DNA of 64,000 bases. It comes from Lineus longissimus. Lineage: Eukaryota > Nemertea > Pilidiophora > Heteronemertea > Lineidae. Where the stretch lies: positions 14,487,292-14,551,291 of the forward strand of contig NC_088312.1 in assembly GCF_910592395.1 (NCBI RefSeq), written 5' to 3'. The notes under the pieces were generated by a model. The model was not told where the DNA came from, did not search any database, and worked only from the letters and a program-made list of their open reading frames with translations. Numbering within the stretch: the first letter of the stretch is position 1; the number at the start of each line of letters is the position of its first letter. Positions 34,676-46,334 of this stretch are shown here, in pieces. Position numbers and translations under genes: made by a program.

Positions 34676-35740
34676 ATGAAATGGCCAGGGCCATTGTGCT
34701 CACCTCATGTGGAGGAAAGATGGATAAAGAGCATGGTCTTGTGTCATGTAGTGTTAGGCTTGATGTAGGTCCAAGCAATTACAATTTCCCCAAAATGGCC
34801 AATTTACAGTACATTCGACCTCTGTGACCTTGAAAAGTAGGTCAAATCAAAGAAGACCCGGGTGACACATTGAATGGTTGTTAGAATTAGATGTACCTAT
34901 GATATAAAATTGGTGCCAATCGGGCAAGTCATTACTAGGAATAATGGCATTTTTAAGAATTTAGGATTTGGCCCCCTCCCTGGAGGCCAAACGGCAAATC
35001 AGATCGCACCAAACTTCGGTACCTGAGATCACCTGACCAAGGGGTACATGTGTACTTAATTTGTGATCAATAGTCATTGCAGTTAAGAAACGTGCCATTG
35101 TTACGGCCTGACGGCGAATTTACGCCATTTGACCTCTGTGACCTTGACAAGAAGGTCAAATTAAAAACCTGTGTGACATATACTGTATTGTGGTTAGATG
35201 TACCCATGATATCAAATTGGTGGCAATCGGGCAAGAAGTTAAGGAATAATCACATTTTTAAGGTTTTTGGATTTTGCCCCCTGGTGGTCAAGTGGTGAAT
35301 CATATTGGACCAAACTTCGGTCCCTGAGATCAGCTGACTAAGGGGTAAATGTGTACCAAATTTGGTATCAATAGTCATTGCAGTTTAGAAACGTGCCATC
35401 GTTACATCCTAACGGCCAATTTACACCATTTGACCTCTGTGACCTTGAAAAGGAGGTCAAATCAAAAACCCGGAGGATATATGATGCACCTTTGCTAGAA
35501 GTACCTACCATATTTTTTTCAAAATTTCCCGACTACTATTGAGGGAGATATTGCATATTTTCACTTTTAACGTTTGGCCCCCTGGTGGCCAAACCATGAA
35601 ACAAATCGGACCGAAACTTGGTCTCCCAGGTGTCATTACATAAGGGTACATGTGTACCAAGTTTCAACTCAATAGCTCTAACAGTTACGAAACGTGCCCT
35701 GCTAACGGACGACGGACGACGACGACGACGACGACGACGC

Positions 35741-35797
<57 letters not shown>

Positions 35798-35853
35798 ACG
35801 ACGGACGCCACGGTATGGGATAAGCTCACCTCTGCTAAGAGGTGAGCTAAAAA
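34676..35853. mobile_element. Pearl-like/Helentron-associated element, copy 1 (three core repeats)
   Basis: The 5' end has the hairpin ATGGCC-AG-GGCCAT followed by GTGCTCACCTCA. Three tandem core units of about 300 bp follow (GACCTCTGTGACCTTGA at 34817, 35131 and 35432; each also has a GGCCCCCT...GGCCAAA box and GAAACGTGCC), then a (GAC)n tract (35707-35808) and the 3' hairpin GCTCACCT...AGGTGAGC followed by TAAAAAC. This order (5' hairpin, tandem cores, microsatellite, 3' hairpin) is that of bivalve pearl elements and Helentron-associated interspersed elements. Family naming is from memory. The second copy is at 61207-62070. Confidence 0.85.
35707..35808. repeat. (GAC)n microsatellite inside the pearl-like element
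   Basis: About 100 bp of GAC units with single GGAC interruptions at both ends and one GCC interruption. Arg-rich open frames on both strands here are artefacts. Confidence 0.97.
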
Positions 35854-36879
35854 CAAATACATTACATCCAAGCCATATTCATTTCTGAAATACAATTTTT
35901 GTATGTTTTTTTCCTAGTGACTTCGCAAAGTAAAGGGACCGAATATGTGAACCGATGCCGACGTCCTTTTAAGTGTTTGAACTGGATGTCTGTTCCCCTG
36001 AGCAATGCAATGCGAACTAATGTCAAGCAAGAGGGAAGTAGCAACACAACCTAGAGGAATATGACAAGACCTTTTTTGCCAAGGAGAGCAAAGACGCTTT
36101 CAAGCAAACATTTCTTTTTTGTCGTGAATTCCCCAGACGTGCCCACAAAAAATTTAAGTGACCAGCAGACTTTGTTTTCCTGAAGTATGATAGGCTGAAG
36201 CTGGACGTGGTAAGAAGGCAACATTATACCACACTTATTTAGAAGCATACATCTGAAAGGCAGATCTATGAGTCTCAGAGCGAGCGGGTACCTCAGTGGA
36301 GGGTGTGCGATTTTCCCCAAAATTCCTGGTGAATTTCAAATATTTCTCTCTTTATTAAAGGGGGATTGTTCACCGACTCCCTGTATCCATGCCTACATTT
36401 TATCCATGTAAATCACAAAAGACAAAAGACAATAAGTATCTTCCTTACTAAGTCCAAACAAAAATCACACCTACTTACTGACAGAACTTTTGAGAGAACC
36501 TGCTCAGGTACTGTGATTTCAGATACCATTAATTAAAAGTTTGGGTATCATCTGTTACTCGAATCCACAACCTACAGCACAAACCATCTGGAAAAACTAA
36601 CGAGCATATTATTGACCATGTGAGACATGTCAGGAGGGGACATGAATGACCACTATATGTAGTTGAAACCCACACCTTAAAGAGTAGAGTATCTCCAGCA
36701 TCCCTTCATCTCTTTTCAAGCAATTAGTGAGCCAATTACACTCCTTGTTAACGTAGCCGCTGGCAATGGCAAAGGCATTCAGCGGCGAGGTGAGAGGAGT
36801 AAGATGAGGACAAGTATCTGATCTGCACTGGGTGGTTCATTGGTAAAGAGAAGAGATAAGAGGATCTAGGGTGAGGTCA
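35854..36879. other. No gene seen
   Basis: Short frames only. Confidence 0.6.
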
Positions 36880-37325
36880 GCTAAGGATGTCTCCATCACA
36901 ACACTGGGGTGGTACATGGTTGAATTAGAAGTCTTTGACGGATCACCATTACAAGTAAGACGGCTCAGCCAAGTATGACAACTGTATACATCAGAACCCA
37001 GGGGATGGTGAATGGCTGAATGAGATTCATTTGATTGATCTCCATTACTTAGGGCCAGGGTCAGCCAAGGATGTCAACTGTACACATCACAACGCTGAGG
37101 TGATGCACGGGTGAATAAGGAGATATCTTTGATGGATATCCATCGAGTAGGGCTGGGGTCGGCCAAGGATGTCAACTGCACACATCACAACACTGGGGTG
37201 ATGTACAAGTGAATAAGGAGATTTCTTTGATGGATTTCCATCACGTAGGGCCAATCACAACACTGAGGTGATGCACGGGTGAATAAGGAGACGTATTTGA
37301 TGGATCTCCATCAACGATGGATCTC
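36880..37325. repeat. Minisatellite, about 95-98-bp units
   Basis: ATCACAACACTGGGGTG-type words at 36895, 36990, 37085, 37183 and 37254 (the last after a shortened unit). GATGGATYTCCAT and AGCCAAGGATGTCAACTG lie at fixed offsets. Confidence 0.9.
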
Positions 37326-37437
37326 AATTCTCTTCATGATGTTGTTAATAATTGTTGATAATTCTTTCACAGATAACATACCATTGTCACTGAAGAAAGA
37401 TTTTGCCAAAAACTTTTAGTTCATTTTTTTGGTTACA

Positions 37438-38186
37438 GGAAAATTCGTCCCCGGATAATTCGTCCCCGAGGATAATTCGTCCCCAGAATATTTTACAAAG
37501 TTGAAAGTTTCTGACTTTACTTTCTAAGACTCTTAAGTCTTGTCGAATGGACTGTAGTAATAACTACTACTTTCGATTTTTCTCATTCAGTGTAACATCT
37601 CTCTTTACTACCATACTAGCTAGTTACCTACCCCACTATTTATATAGTAGGTAGAGTTAGGCAGGCGAAATATTTTATTGAAGAGTTTAGAGCTTTTCTT
37701 TCATTCTGACCAGTAAAAATACTTATTTGAAAAAAAAAAAAATATTTCACCTGCCTACCCCTACCTACTATGAAAAGAGTGGAGTAGGTAACTAGCTAGT
37801 AGGGTAGTATTAAGTGGTAAAGAGAGATATAATGAATGAGAAAAGTCGAAAGTAGTAAGTAGTAGTTATTCCTAGAAAGTAATGTCAGAAACTTTCAACT
37901 TTTGTTCAATTTTCCAGGGACGAATTATCTTCGAGGACGAATTTCCCAGGGACGAATTATCCTAGGGGACATATTTTCCGGGGACGAAATTTTCCTCGGG
38001 GACGAATTTTCCAGGGACGAATTATCCTCGGGGACGAATTCTCCAGGGACGAATTATCCTCGGGGACGAATTATCCGGGGACGAATTTTCCTCGGGGACG
38101 AATTTTCTGGGGACGAATTTTCCTAGGGGACGAATTTTCCGGGGACGAGTTTTCTGGGGACGAATTTCCCGGGGACGAATTTTCTT
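37438..38186. mobile_element. Foldback element with GGGGACGAAT tandem-repeat ends
   Basis: Inverted arms at about 37496-37680 and 37739-37905 (for example CTAGCTAGTTACCTAC against GTAGGTAACTAGCTAG, and TTGAAAGTTTCTGAC against GTCAGAAACTTTCAA) surround a short AT-rich spacer with a poly(A) run. The left end carries 3 copies of ATTCGTCCCC. The right end carries about 17 inverted copies (GGGGACGAAT plus TTTTCC or TATCC) over roughly 275 bp. The left arm has an extra 30-odd bases including AAGACTCTTAAGTCTT. The layout is that of a foldback transposon with internally repetitive ends. The 74-codon open frame inside the right array is a repeat artefact. Confidence 0.88.
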
Positions 38187-39077
38187 AGAGCCCGTTTTTT
38201 TTTCTCTGCAGGGGGAAGGAATTGTGGAATTAAAGATTGACCACTGAAAAAGAGTAAATTCAAAAGTTAAATTTGGACTGATTTGATTCGCTTCAACTCA
38301 AGTACAAAACGTCAAATAGTACATCCACAGTAGAGGAAAAGCCGCAGGCCAGATATGAAATTAAGTGGGTATGTAACCCTGTCATTGGAAAGGAAGATGT
38401 GTCAGAAATAGCATCTATTGATTACAGTTATTTATCCACCTGAGACTGACAACAGCCAAGACAATTTCTAACAAGGCTGTGCAATCAATTGTCCACACCC
38501 ACACGCTCATGTTTCGCGAAGGGATGAATCGAAAAGTGTCGATATAATGACTTCAGCGCTTCCTTCACAAGTAATTAGTTAGTGAGATAGATGCCAGATA
38601 GATGCGATGGTATAATTCTACGGTAAGGCACAGCATCGATAACTGAAGGCACTCGAGAGCTATATCTGGGCACTGGGATCTATAGAGTCGAATTAATGAT
38701 TTGAATGGATATTTTTCCATTTGCTCCAAACTCTTCACAAGTTTTTCTTTTGTTCGATACAATCACAATTAGCTGATACTGTATACTGTAAACTATAAGA
38801 CCAGAACTTCATCATGAGCAACATAACAACAACTCCTTGGAAACAAGTATTTCTCTTTTAAAATCATACTTACTTTAATTCCGACTGCTCTATTATGTAA
38901 AATCTGTTCATCTGCAGAAATGGTCACCAGGAAGTGATGCATCACGCAATGGTTGAAGGAGATAATTGCATTTTTAAGTGATTTTATATGATCATCTGCG
39001 GCCTTTAAAGTCATCGTTCAGTACCCAATCGTCTTCACTCTCTGAAGCAGGTTTTAGGATTTTGTCAGGGTAAATTT
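38187..39077. other. No gene seen
   Basis: Unique AT-rich sequence. Confidence 0.6.
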
Positions 39078-39080
39078 TTA

Positions 39081-39244
39081 GGGCCAAATTCATAAAGGGC
39101 GTTTAAGGGTAATAGACGTGTGTAACTTCTCCCTAATCAGTTTCAGGGCCTATTCATATTCTGTGAAGATTTACATGGACCTGAATCTGTCTACTCAGTA
39201 GTTAAATGTTGTTTTAAGCTAAACGCCCTTTATGAATTTGGCCC
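39081..39244. mobile_element. PIF/Harbinger-type MITE with TTA target duplication
   Basis: The 25-bp terminal inverted repeats GGGCCAAATTCATAAAGGGC... and ...GCCCTTTATGAATTTGGCCC are perfect or nearly so. The element is 164 bp and is flanked by TTA on both sides (39078-39080 and 39245-39247), the target duplication typical of PIF/Harbinger. No ORF. Confidence 0.92.
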
Positions 39245-39247
39245 TTA

Positions 39248-40199
39248 CAGTTTCAAATCCTCTAGTGTTGAGGATCATATTGAAAATCCAATTCCTACAA
39301 TACTGATACTACTTCTTGAAACATTCGAAGGACGTTTTCGACTGGAGGATGGTCTTCATAAATTTTTTGGTCGATTGCACTGCTGTGCCAAATATTTGAT
39401 TTCAATATTGTTTCCATTTACTACTTCACAAAACAATCTGGAAAAAAAATTCCCATTTTATCATATTTTGTGCGAACTAAACCCAGTATGCACCACAGGG
39501 AGTAAATCGCCCAAATCAACTGACAAAGCTGGATAAGTGATGCGGCTAATTACCACTACGTTAAATGACGGAAAATAAAACTTCTGAGCTCACAAAACAT
39601 AAGCAAAAACAATAACCTGAACTTGGGAAACATGTTTTAAAGGGGTAAGCCATTCGTAATAAGTGGTGGTCCAGGAAAATAGAAAAGTAGTTATACACAA
39701 TGCCATAATTCAGTTACTATGCATGTGAATTTGCTGAAACTTGGTATTTATAGTATTTGTATCTCTCTCTACACAAGGCCAATGCTGAAATCTATATCTA
39801 GTGCATATTAACACAATTGCGCTTTTCAAATTCCATCAAAAATTTCAAACTGTGTAGGCCTTTAAAGACAAAGACTAGAACAAAGAATCGTGGCCAGGAA
39901 TAAATGGTTCATCTTTCCGGCTCATATCCTGAGTGATCCATCAGGCAGGCATGGTAATCAAGCGAGTGCCAACTCTCGCATGACAATCAACTCGCTCCCA
40001 CTAGTTAAGAATCTTCAAACACCAGCGGAAAATCAATCATGCTGGAATTGACACCTTTCTCCATCATTACTGTTATTCGCACCGCAAATCAAGAAGGCAC
40101 ACCGTTCCAACTTGAATCTTCAATTGCAAGTCACGATTGTTGCTTTTCTTGCATATCATGATAAATTGTTCAGAGGAGGGTTATGGGTGTGTTACACGC
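39248..40199. other. No gene seen
   Basis: Unique AT-rich sequence between two TTA-type MITEs. Confidence 0.6.
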
Positions 40200-40385
40200 A
40201 TTTGAACTGAAGAAGACTGTTTGTGTTCTGTTTTTTTGGCATGTGTGGGGGAAAAGGACTCTCTGAGTTTGTTTTTTTTTCTACATGTGGATAATACGAA
40301 TTCGGGCAAGGACACTCTGTGTTCTGTTTTCTGCAGGTGCAAGAAATATAGGACTCTCTGAGTTAATTTTTTTGTATACTTGGGT
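40200..40385. repeat. Degenerate minisatellite (part 1)
   Basis: About 60-bp units with GGACTCTCTGAGTT or GGACACTCTGTGTTC followed by a T run and TGCA/ATGTG words. Similar units reappear at 41075-41210, on the other side of the TTA-flanked MITE. Confidence 0.55.
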
Positions 40386-40574
40386 TTCACACGCCTAACG
40401 TCCACTGCAGTAAGCCAGTGTATGTGTTCATTTTGGTAGGCCCACGAGGGAAGTAAGTTTCTTGATTGATTGACCAGCAGCATGAATGGTAACAGTGGCT
40501 TGAATAGAAGGCCTAAAATTTCCCCCATTACGGGCCTAGAGATGTGTACTATGTAAAGATCTGGCTGGATGTTA

Positions 40575-41010
40575 AGCCCGTAGCACACTAGCTGCCAACT
40601 TCGGCGCTCACAGGTGTTTTTTGCCACAAGAGTCCTGAACGCCTGAAAAATCCCTAGTCTGCTACGAACGGCGTCGGCGAACGTGACTTGCCGCCACTTG
40701 CCGCAACTAAACGCCAAATATCTAACATGTTTGATTTTTGACGCGTGCCGCCGCGTTTGAAAGGAAGAAGAAGCCAGGTGTGCTAAGGATTGCCGCCTGA
40801 ATTGGCGTCGGCGGCGTGGCAATGGCCAATCAGTATGCGTCTTGATGTCACATGATAATGTCAGCCTAAAGTGGTGGAAAAGACGCTACTGGAGGCCGAT
40901 TCTGGGCAGGTGTGCTCTGACCGGGATCCACTGGCCGCGAACTTCGGCATCGAGAGGCGTCAGCTGAACGCTTCTTGTCGCCAAAGTTGGCAGCTAGTGT
41001 GCTGCGGGCT
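40575..41010. mobile_element. PIF/Harbinger-type MITE, 436 bp, TTA target duplication
   Basis: Terminal inverted repeats of about 33 bp (AGCCCGTAGCACACTAGCTG... versus ...CAGCTAGTGTGCTGCGGGCT) with one or two mismatches, flanked by TTA at 40572-40574 and 41011-41013. Much more GC- and CpG-rich than its surroundings, with many GCCGCC/GGCG words. No transposase. A 213-codon open frame on the minus strand crosses its left edge and is not considered a gene. Confidence 0.92.
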
Positions 41011-41074
41011 TTAGAAGTGAGAAACTAGAGTATCTGGGTAATAATTCACACTCTATGCGTAGAACAGGGCCACA

Positions 41075-41210
41075 CTGTGTTTTGTAATGGGATTTTCTGT
41101 GTTTTGTTCCTTGCATGTGTGGGTATTTAGGACACTGCATGTGTGTGGAAAGGGACATGTTTGTTCTTTAGTTTTTTTGCACATTGCGTTGGGAAAAGGA
41201 CACTCATATA
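41075..41210. repeat. Degenerate minisatellite (part 2)
   Basis: TTCTGTGTTTTGTTC, GCATGTGTGG and GGACACT words related to 40200-40385. The MITE at 40575-41010 lies between the two parts. Confidence 0.5.
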
Positions 41211-43634
41211 ATCAATTTGAAACAAAAGTGATTGTCAGCTGTGGTCAAATCATATTAAGGTTGTTGAAGATTGAACTTATCAAATTGAACATTTTTGTCC
41301 ATAAGAAAAAAGCTTAGTGCAGTTAAAAGATTGTAAACACAAACTTCAATTTAATTCTAATGTTGATACGCGAGTTTACAGGCTGAAAAGTGTTAAATTA
41401 GAGATTAGTTATCTTTACGACATTTGTGAAATTCAAATTGTTTTAATTTTCTTAACGAAATGATTTCACAACTTCTCTTCACTCAATGAAAACAAATGAC
41501 ACAACTGTAGTAAATGAATGACGCTAAAGCTTAATTTACAACTCAATGCTGCGATAAGGTCTATCCCCAGAGTCAACTGTTATTCAAATCATTCATGGAT
41601 TCAGGGATTTCATGAATCTAAATCAGAAATGGAAATGAATAAATAGCCAGTTATCGAGCTCCTGGGATAATAAGGGATAAATCATATCTTTTTATCATCA
41701 CCTTTTTTGAGAGGAATTAATTGAATAAGACAGGGCTATCCTGTCTACTTGGGTCTGTGTTTCCCCCATACTTTACACTAATTTTCTGTTGATAGACCGC
41801 ACCCAAGATTTTTATCACACTGTCCTGCGATAATTATCACCATGTTTTTATTGCTCAGTGATGAAATTCACCTATCTACTTCTTACTCCATCCAACACTT
41901 GCTCAACACAATGGACGCAAAACTCACCTGTCGAGCACAGGTTATGGTTTTAACAGTTTTTACAGCCAACTCACAAAATAAAAAATCAAACAGTTTTTGA
42001 ATTAATATTCGTAAATCACAACAATATCAAAATAAGGGCAGAAATGTTGTGGCAAAATACAGTACTATTGTGCAACAAGGTAAATAACATGTGGCAGGAA
42101 CGCAAACCTCAATAAAAAAACAACGTCTCCACTGGAACACTTTTGTATCATGCATGTATCGAATACCCAAAAACAGCAACTGATTACAAAAAACTTCTCC
42201 TTCCACACCTAGCCATATTCTCAAATGAAACCATTGAAAGCTAGTCACCGTTCCCTTGGCACCAGCTGCTTTTAGCAAACGAGACAACAATTAACTGTGC
42301 GAGACACGTCTCCAAGGATGCATAAAAACCTCCGCTCATACGAACAGGTATTCCAAATTGCATGAAATACTGTCATTAAGCTACTCTCAGAGTTCACAAG
42401 ATTATCTCTCGTCATTTTTTATACGTGCCGCCATCTCATATAAGAATGTATTTTACAGCAACTATTAACACGTACACCAAATCACCATCGACATCATGAT
42501 GAACTAAAGCTTTTTAGATGTCTTGCTGTAAGGTTTTGCCAACAATATAGAAGGCAGCAGATATTTGTATGTACATGTAGCAAAATGGAAGTTTATTTTC
42601 ACTTCTCTATGTCCAAGCTGTTACATGTATCTCTCGTTTGTTTTTTCCTGCAGCTTTATACAAGTGGGGATATATTTCACTGCAGTGATACATGTACATA
42701 CATGTATATACCAAATACAATCAACATTATGATTGAATAAAGATTTCAGAGGTATTTTTTTATTGATTCATGGGAAGAAAATGGTTGAATCTGTATTATA
42801 TTACATCTCTAGTGCATTTTTTATTAATGTACGCAAGGTGCATCCTTACATTATTTTTCCAGTGCTTTGTCTGTCTCATTTCTTACATGTACTATCTTGC
42901 AACCATTTTGTGTCATCTTTCGTTGCAGAGAGTAAATCAGCACTAATACACTCAGTTTAATATGTGATATTGATCTCCAAACGTTTCCAATGCCACAGGG
43001 ATATACCCAGAGGCTATGCAAAGTGACTTGAAACTGGTGAAAACTTCAATCAATGCATTGCATACATTATACATCATACGATGTTGACAATGCTGCAGGT
43101 TAGACCAAGGCTGAGCACCAGAAAAGCTCTTCGACTACACACATGCATGAACATAGCCAAGGGCAACGCTATATTTCCTAGGGAAAGCATTCAACAGACA
43201 ATGCAAGTGCACTCAAAATTTCCAAAGCATGAAATATTTGGCATACCTGGGAATATGAATTATGACAATTGGTGTTTTTTATGAAAAACGGTTGGTTGAT
43301 CAGAGTTTGATAATCAATGGAAACAATGAGGTATTCAAACACTGTTATTGTCAAAACAATAATTCCATGAAAAATACCGTTGAACATCTTCTTGTTTCAT
43401 TAAATGCATATTGATGCAGGCTTTAGCATAGCCCAATTATTCATATTAAGCTTCAACAGCTAAACAACAGCAATTACTAATGTCACGTCCTAAACTAACT
43501 TTAAGTAAGAAAATATTGGCGGATTCGCAAAATGACAACTTATCTTGTGACATCACAAGGGCTATTTGAGAATCTGACGACACCAAAGTTTGTCCTGCAC
43601 TTGCATGGTCTACAACTTGTGTTGGCTCATCCAC
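41211..43634. other. No gene seen
   Basis: AT-rich, several ACATGTA words, short frames only. Confidence 0.6.
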
Positions 43635-43700
43635 CTTTAAAGGGAGACTATAGGCAGGAACCAGGCAGGTCAGATTAAGTACACAAAGGCGCAAATAGGG
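43635..43700 (+). repeat. Dispersed repeat (GGGAGACTATAGGCAGGA), copy 1
   Basis: TTTAAAGGGAGACTATAGGC, GGAACCAGGCAGGTCAGATT. It matches the inverted copy at 45590-45675 and more weakly 63640-63695. Confidence 0.7.
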
Positions 43701-43810
43701 GTCTGTCCTGTATCACAGAAAAGGTGCACTCTATATATTCGCATCCTTATGTATTCTTTGGCGTCAAGCCACCTGGAAAGGAGCATCACCCGCAAAATTT
43801 ACTCTCATTA

Positions 43811-44517
43811 GGGCCATTTAGACGACAGAAAAAAGGCCCGATGAGATCCGATCGAATCCGAATGCGGTCTAAATTTCCATGGTGTAAACGCAAACCGATC
43901 GGGTCTCATGTGGTACCATCGGGTCTTCAAGTGGTCCACCTCTTTTGCTGGTTCCATCGGGGCTAATCCGGATGTATCCGGATCAAATTTGGTCATCTAA
44001 ACGCGATCGGGCCTAATGCGTTCTCATCTGGACTAATATTTTTACCGACACGCATGCGTATTGGATTTGGTACTTCGGCAATACTTCCTTTCATTATAAA
44101 CACGTGTATTTTCGCGGGAATTAATGTCGTTTGGATTGTCAGTTTTATAGTATTTCTCTTGGCTTATTTTCATTATTCCAGTATGGTGAAGGATCAGTTT
44201 ACGGACACGGTTGTTTTCGATCTCATACATATTTGGAGCGATCAATCCATTCATCGGAAGCTAGACAGCAGCTACTATAAGAACGAGCTGCCTAGAACCA
44301 TTATAACCCGCATTGTGGCGCTAAATCGGTGACGCCACCGCGACATCCTGCGGATTATTGGTGGAACCAAAAGAAATTAGTCCACATCAGTCCTCATTGC
44401 TGTTGAGCGTCTAAACGGGTACATTAAAACGAGGCCACATCCGGTCTGGAATGATTCGATCGGATCGGATCGGAATGCGGTCTTATGCGGTCTTTTTGGA
44501 AAGCGTCTAAACGGCCC
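43811..44517. mobile_element. TTA-type inverted-repeat element carrying an internal ORF
   Basis: Outer termini GGGCCATTTAGACG and CGTCTAAACGGCCC, preceded by TTA on the left (43808-43810) and followed by TAT on the right, so the target duplication is imperfect. The subterminal regions are packed with inverted and direct copies of TCTAAACG, GATCCGATCGAATC and AATGCGGTCT, a pattern expected of transposase-binding sites. The central part, 44054-44332, is open. 707 bp in total. PIF/Harbinger is the likeliest family. Confidence 0.8.
44054..44332 (+). CDS. Small ORF inside the TTA-type element, possible Myb/SANT-like fragment (92 aa)
   Basis: 92 codons lying wholly between the subterminal repeats of the element at 43811-44517. 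Residues about 1-40 are hydrophobic (VVWIVSFIVFLLAYFHY, a possible membrane segment). From an internal Met, VFDLIHIWSDQSIHRKLDSS followed by a YYKNELPRTIITRI stretch is reminiscent of the first helices of trihelix/Myb_DNA-bind_4-type domains, where a Leu-x-x-x-Trp start is followed by a Lys-Asn-containing loop. Such domains accompany PIF/Harbinger transposases. The match is short and remembered, not computed, and could be chance. If real, it is a truncated or captured coding piece rather than a full gene. Confidence 0.3.
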   Translation: MRIGFGTSAILPFIINTCIFAGINVVWIVSFIVFLLAYFHYSSMVKDQFTDTVVFDLIHIWSDQSIHRKLDSSYYKNELPRTIITRIVALNR

Positions 44518-44519
44518 TA

Positions 44520-46334
44520 TAATTTCCTGCCTTAAAAAATTGAGGCACAGATGTAAGTGAGAAGCAAACAATCCATAGACAAAGAACAACTGTCCAAACA
44601 CCTTGTCTATATGTATTTAATCACCATCAGATTTATGAATAATTCTATTGAGCCATTGTGCCATTCTAGGACTAAGGGAAGATAAGGGGTTGGCAATGAC
44701 AGATAGGTCTCAGCTCCCATTCAAGCTATATTGATCTGGCTCTTTAGTCCCAACAACCCTTTTAGCTGAGCGCTTGGCAAACAAGCTCTTTTAGCCGCTG
44801 CAAACAGCCCCAGTGTTATTGTGACCATGGAAATGTTCATACCTGAGAGAGAGAGGGGGAGAGAAGGATAAGCGACTGACCTACATGTACCTCTTCAGAC
44901 ATGGATGGCCAGATGAGAGGCTGACATCAAAAGTAGGTGGGCACTTTATGGACTACAGTGGATAAAGGTATTGGTTTACCTTTGTACACAAAAGAAACAA
45001 GGCGCTCCCATTACAGTGGTGGAGGGGTACAATCTGTAAAAAAAAGGCCCCACAAAATGAACTGATCTTTTGTCTGTTTCTTTTGTGTCGTCACTTCCTC
45101 CCCTGGTAAGCACGCATTTTTCTTTGGTTTTACTCGCAGTGTGGACTCTCAAATGGAAATGCTCAGGTTTTAGTACTGATTGAGCAGCTCACCTGAGTTC
45201 TACTGAAAGGTATCTGGCAAGACTGGGGTTAAGTTGTAAGTCAGATGATAACCTCTACCATCATTGATATCAAAATATGAACCCCAAACTTTAACAAGGA
45301 CAATATGGAACTTTCTCTTTTCTTCAAAGCACAGTGACAGAATTTGTTCCCTTGATCGTGGCTATATCAAGATAGTGGCTATAGCCGCACCAGTCAGTGT
45401 TAGCTGAACCGTCTCAAATCACCCCCATGTCACGACATGGGTCCCTGTCGAGGGGGAATATAGGCTGGAGCTTGGAGGGTTGAATTCTTGGTGGTTTTCA
45501 AATGACAAAGAAGCAGTTCAAGGACTCGGTTATTTTTGATTCAGCAATTTACAATATAGTCCTTGTACAATTGTCAATAGTTTTGATGTACTGTGAGATA
45601 GCCCTATTGGCCCATTTATGTAACATAATCTGACCTATCTGGCTCCTGCCTATAGTCGACCTTTATACCAAAGAATTTACTCTTCTATAATTTATATTAC
45701 TCCTCCAACATATCTACAAGTAACTCTATCCATCAGATATGACATTAGATTGCCTCAATCCATTTTGCCACTGTGACAACTCTACCCAAGGGATTAGCTC
45801 AGCAAAGTGACAAAATCTAAGATATCTTGACCAGGAAGTCAGCTGAAGCCGCACTGCTCTACACCTTAGTGTTGATATATCTTGGCAGGCAAGACGGCAG
45901 GATTGACAACACTGATTGAAGTTGCAGTTCCGAAGAGTTTCCATCAACGTGTTGTTGTGTTCCACCCTGTGATTTAAACTGTCTGACTTATTATTTTACA
46001 CTTTTTACTGAAAAACTGCTTATGCACCCACTGTTTCCAAAAACACTATGTTCTAAGATTTTGTCAACAGATATATGTGAAGTGTGAGATGTTGGTCCTC
46101 AGGGCCAGGCAGCATGTTGCCAAGCATCGATCTGTACAAAAAGTGATCTCTGCCTGTATGGAAGCCTCACTCAGGTCCAGTTGGGATTTTATTGGAATGG
46201 CCTTATAATTCTATCAGTTCTTGATTTTTCCCATTGTATGGCGATCTGCTGTGTAAAATGTAATGCTAAGTCAGATAGCCAGGTGGTACGACCCTAAAAC
46301 TTATAAAACTGCAAAAGAGAAAAAAAGTTAGCAG
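44520..46334. other. No gene; one dispersed repeat
   Basis: Contains the inverted dispersed repeat at 45590-45675. Nothing else recognised. Confidence 0.55.
45590..45675 (-). repeat. Dispersed repeat, copy 2 (inverted)
   Basis: On the minus strand AAAGGTCGACTATAGGCAGG, AGCCAGATAGGTCAGATTA. Homologous to 43635-43700 in opposite orientation, with similarity extending about 60 bp further. Confidence 0.7.

Noticed and set aside
35536-35895. Arg-rich open frames on both strands
   Set aside because: They are translations of the (GAC)n microsatellite in the pearl-like element.
37902-38126. 74-codon frame rich in Gly/Asp/Glu
   Set aside because: Reads through the GGGGACGAAT array.
40181-40822. 213-codon minus-strand frame
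   Set aside because: It crosses the boundary of a TTA-flanked MITE and a degenerate minisatellite, and has no recognisable domain.
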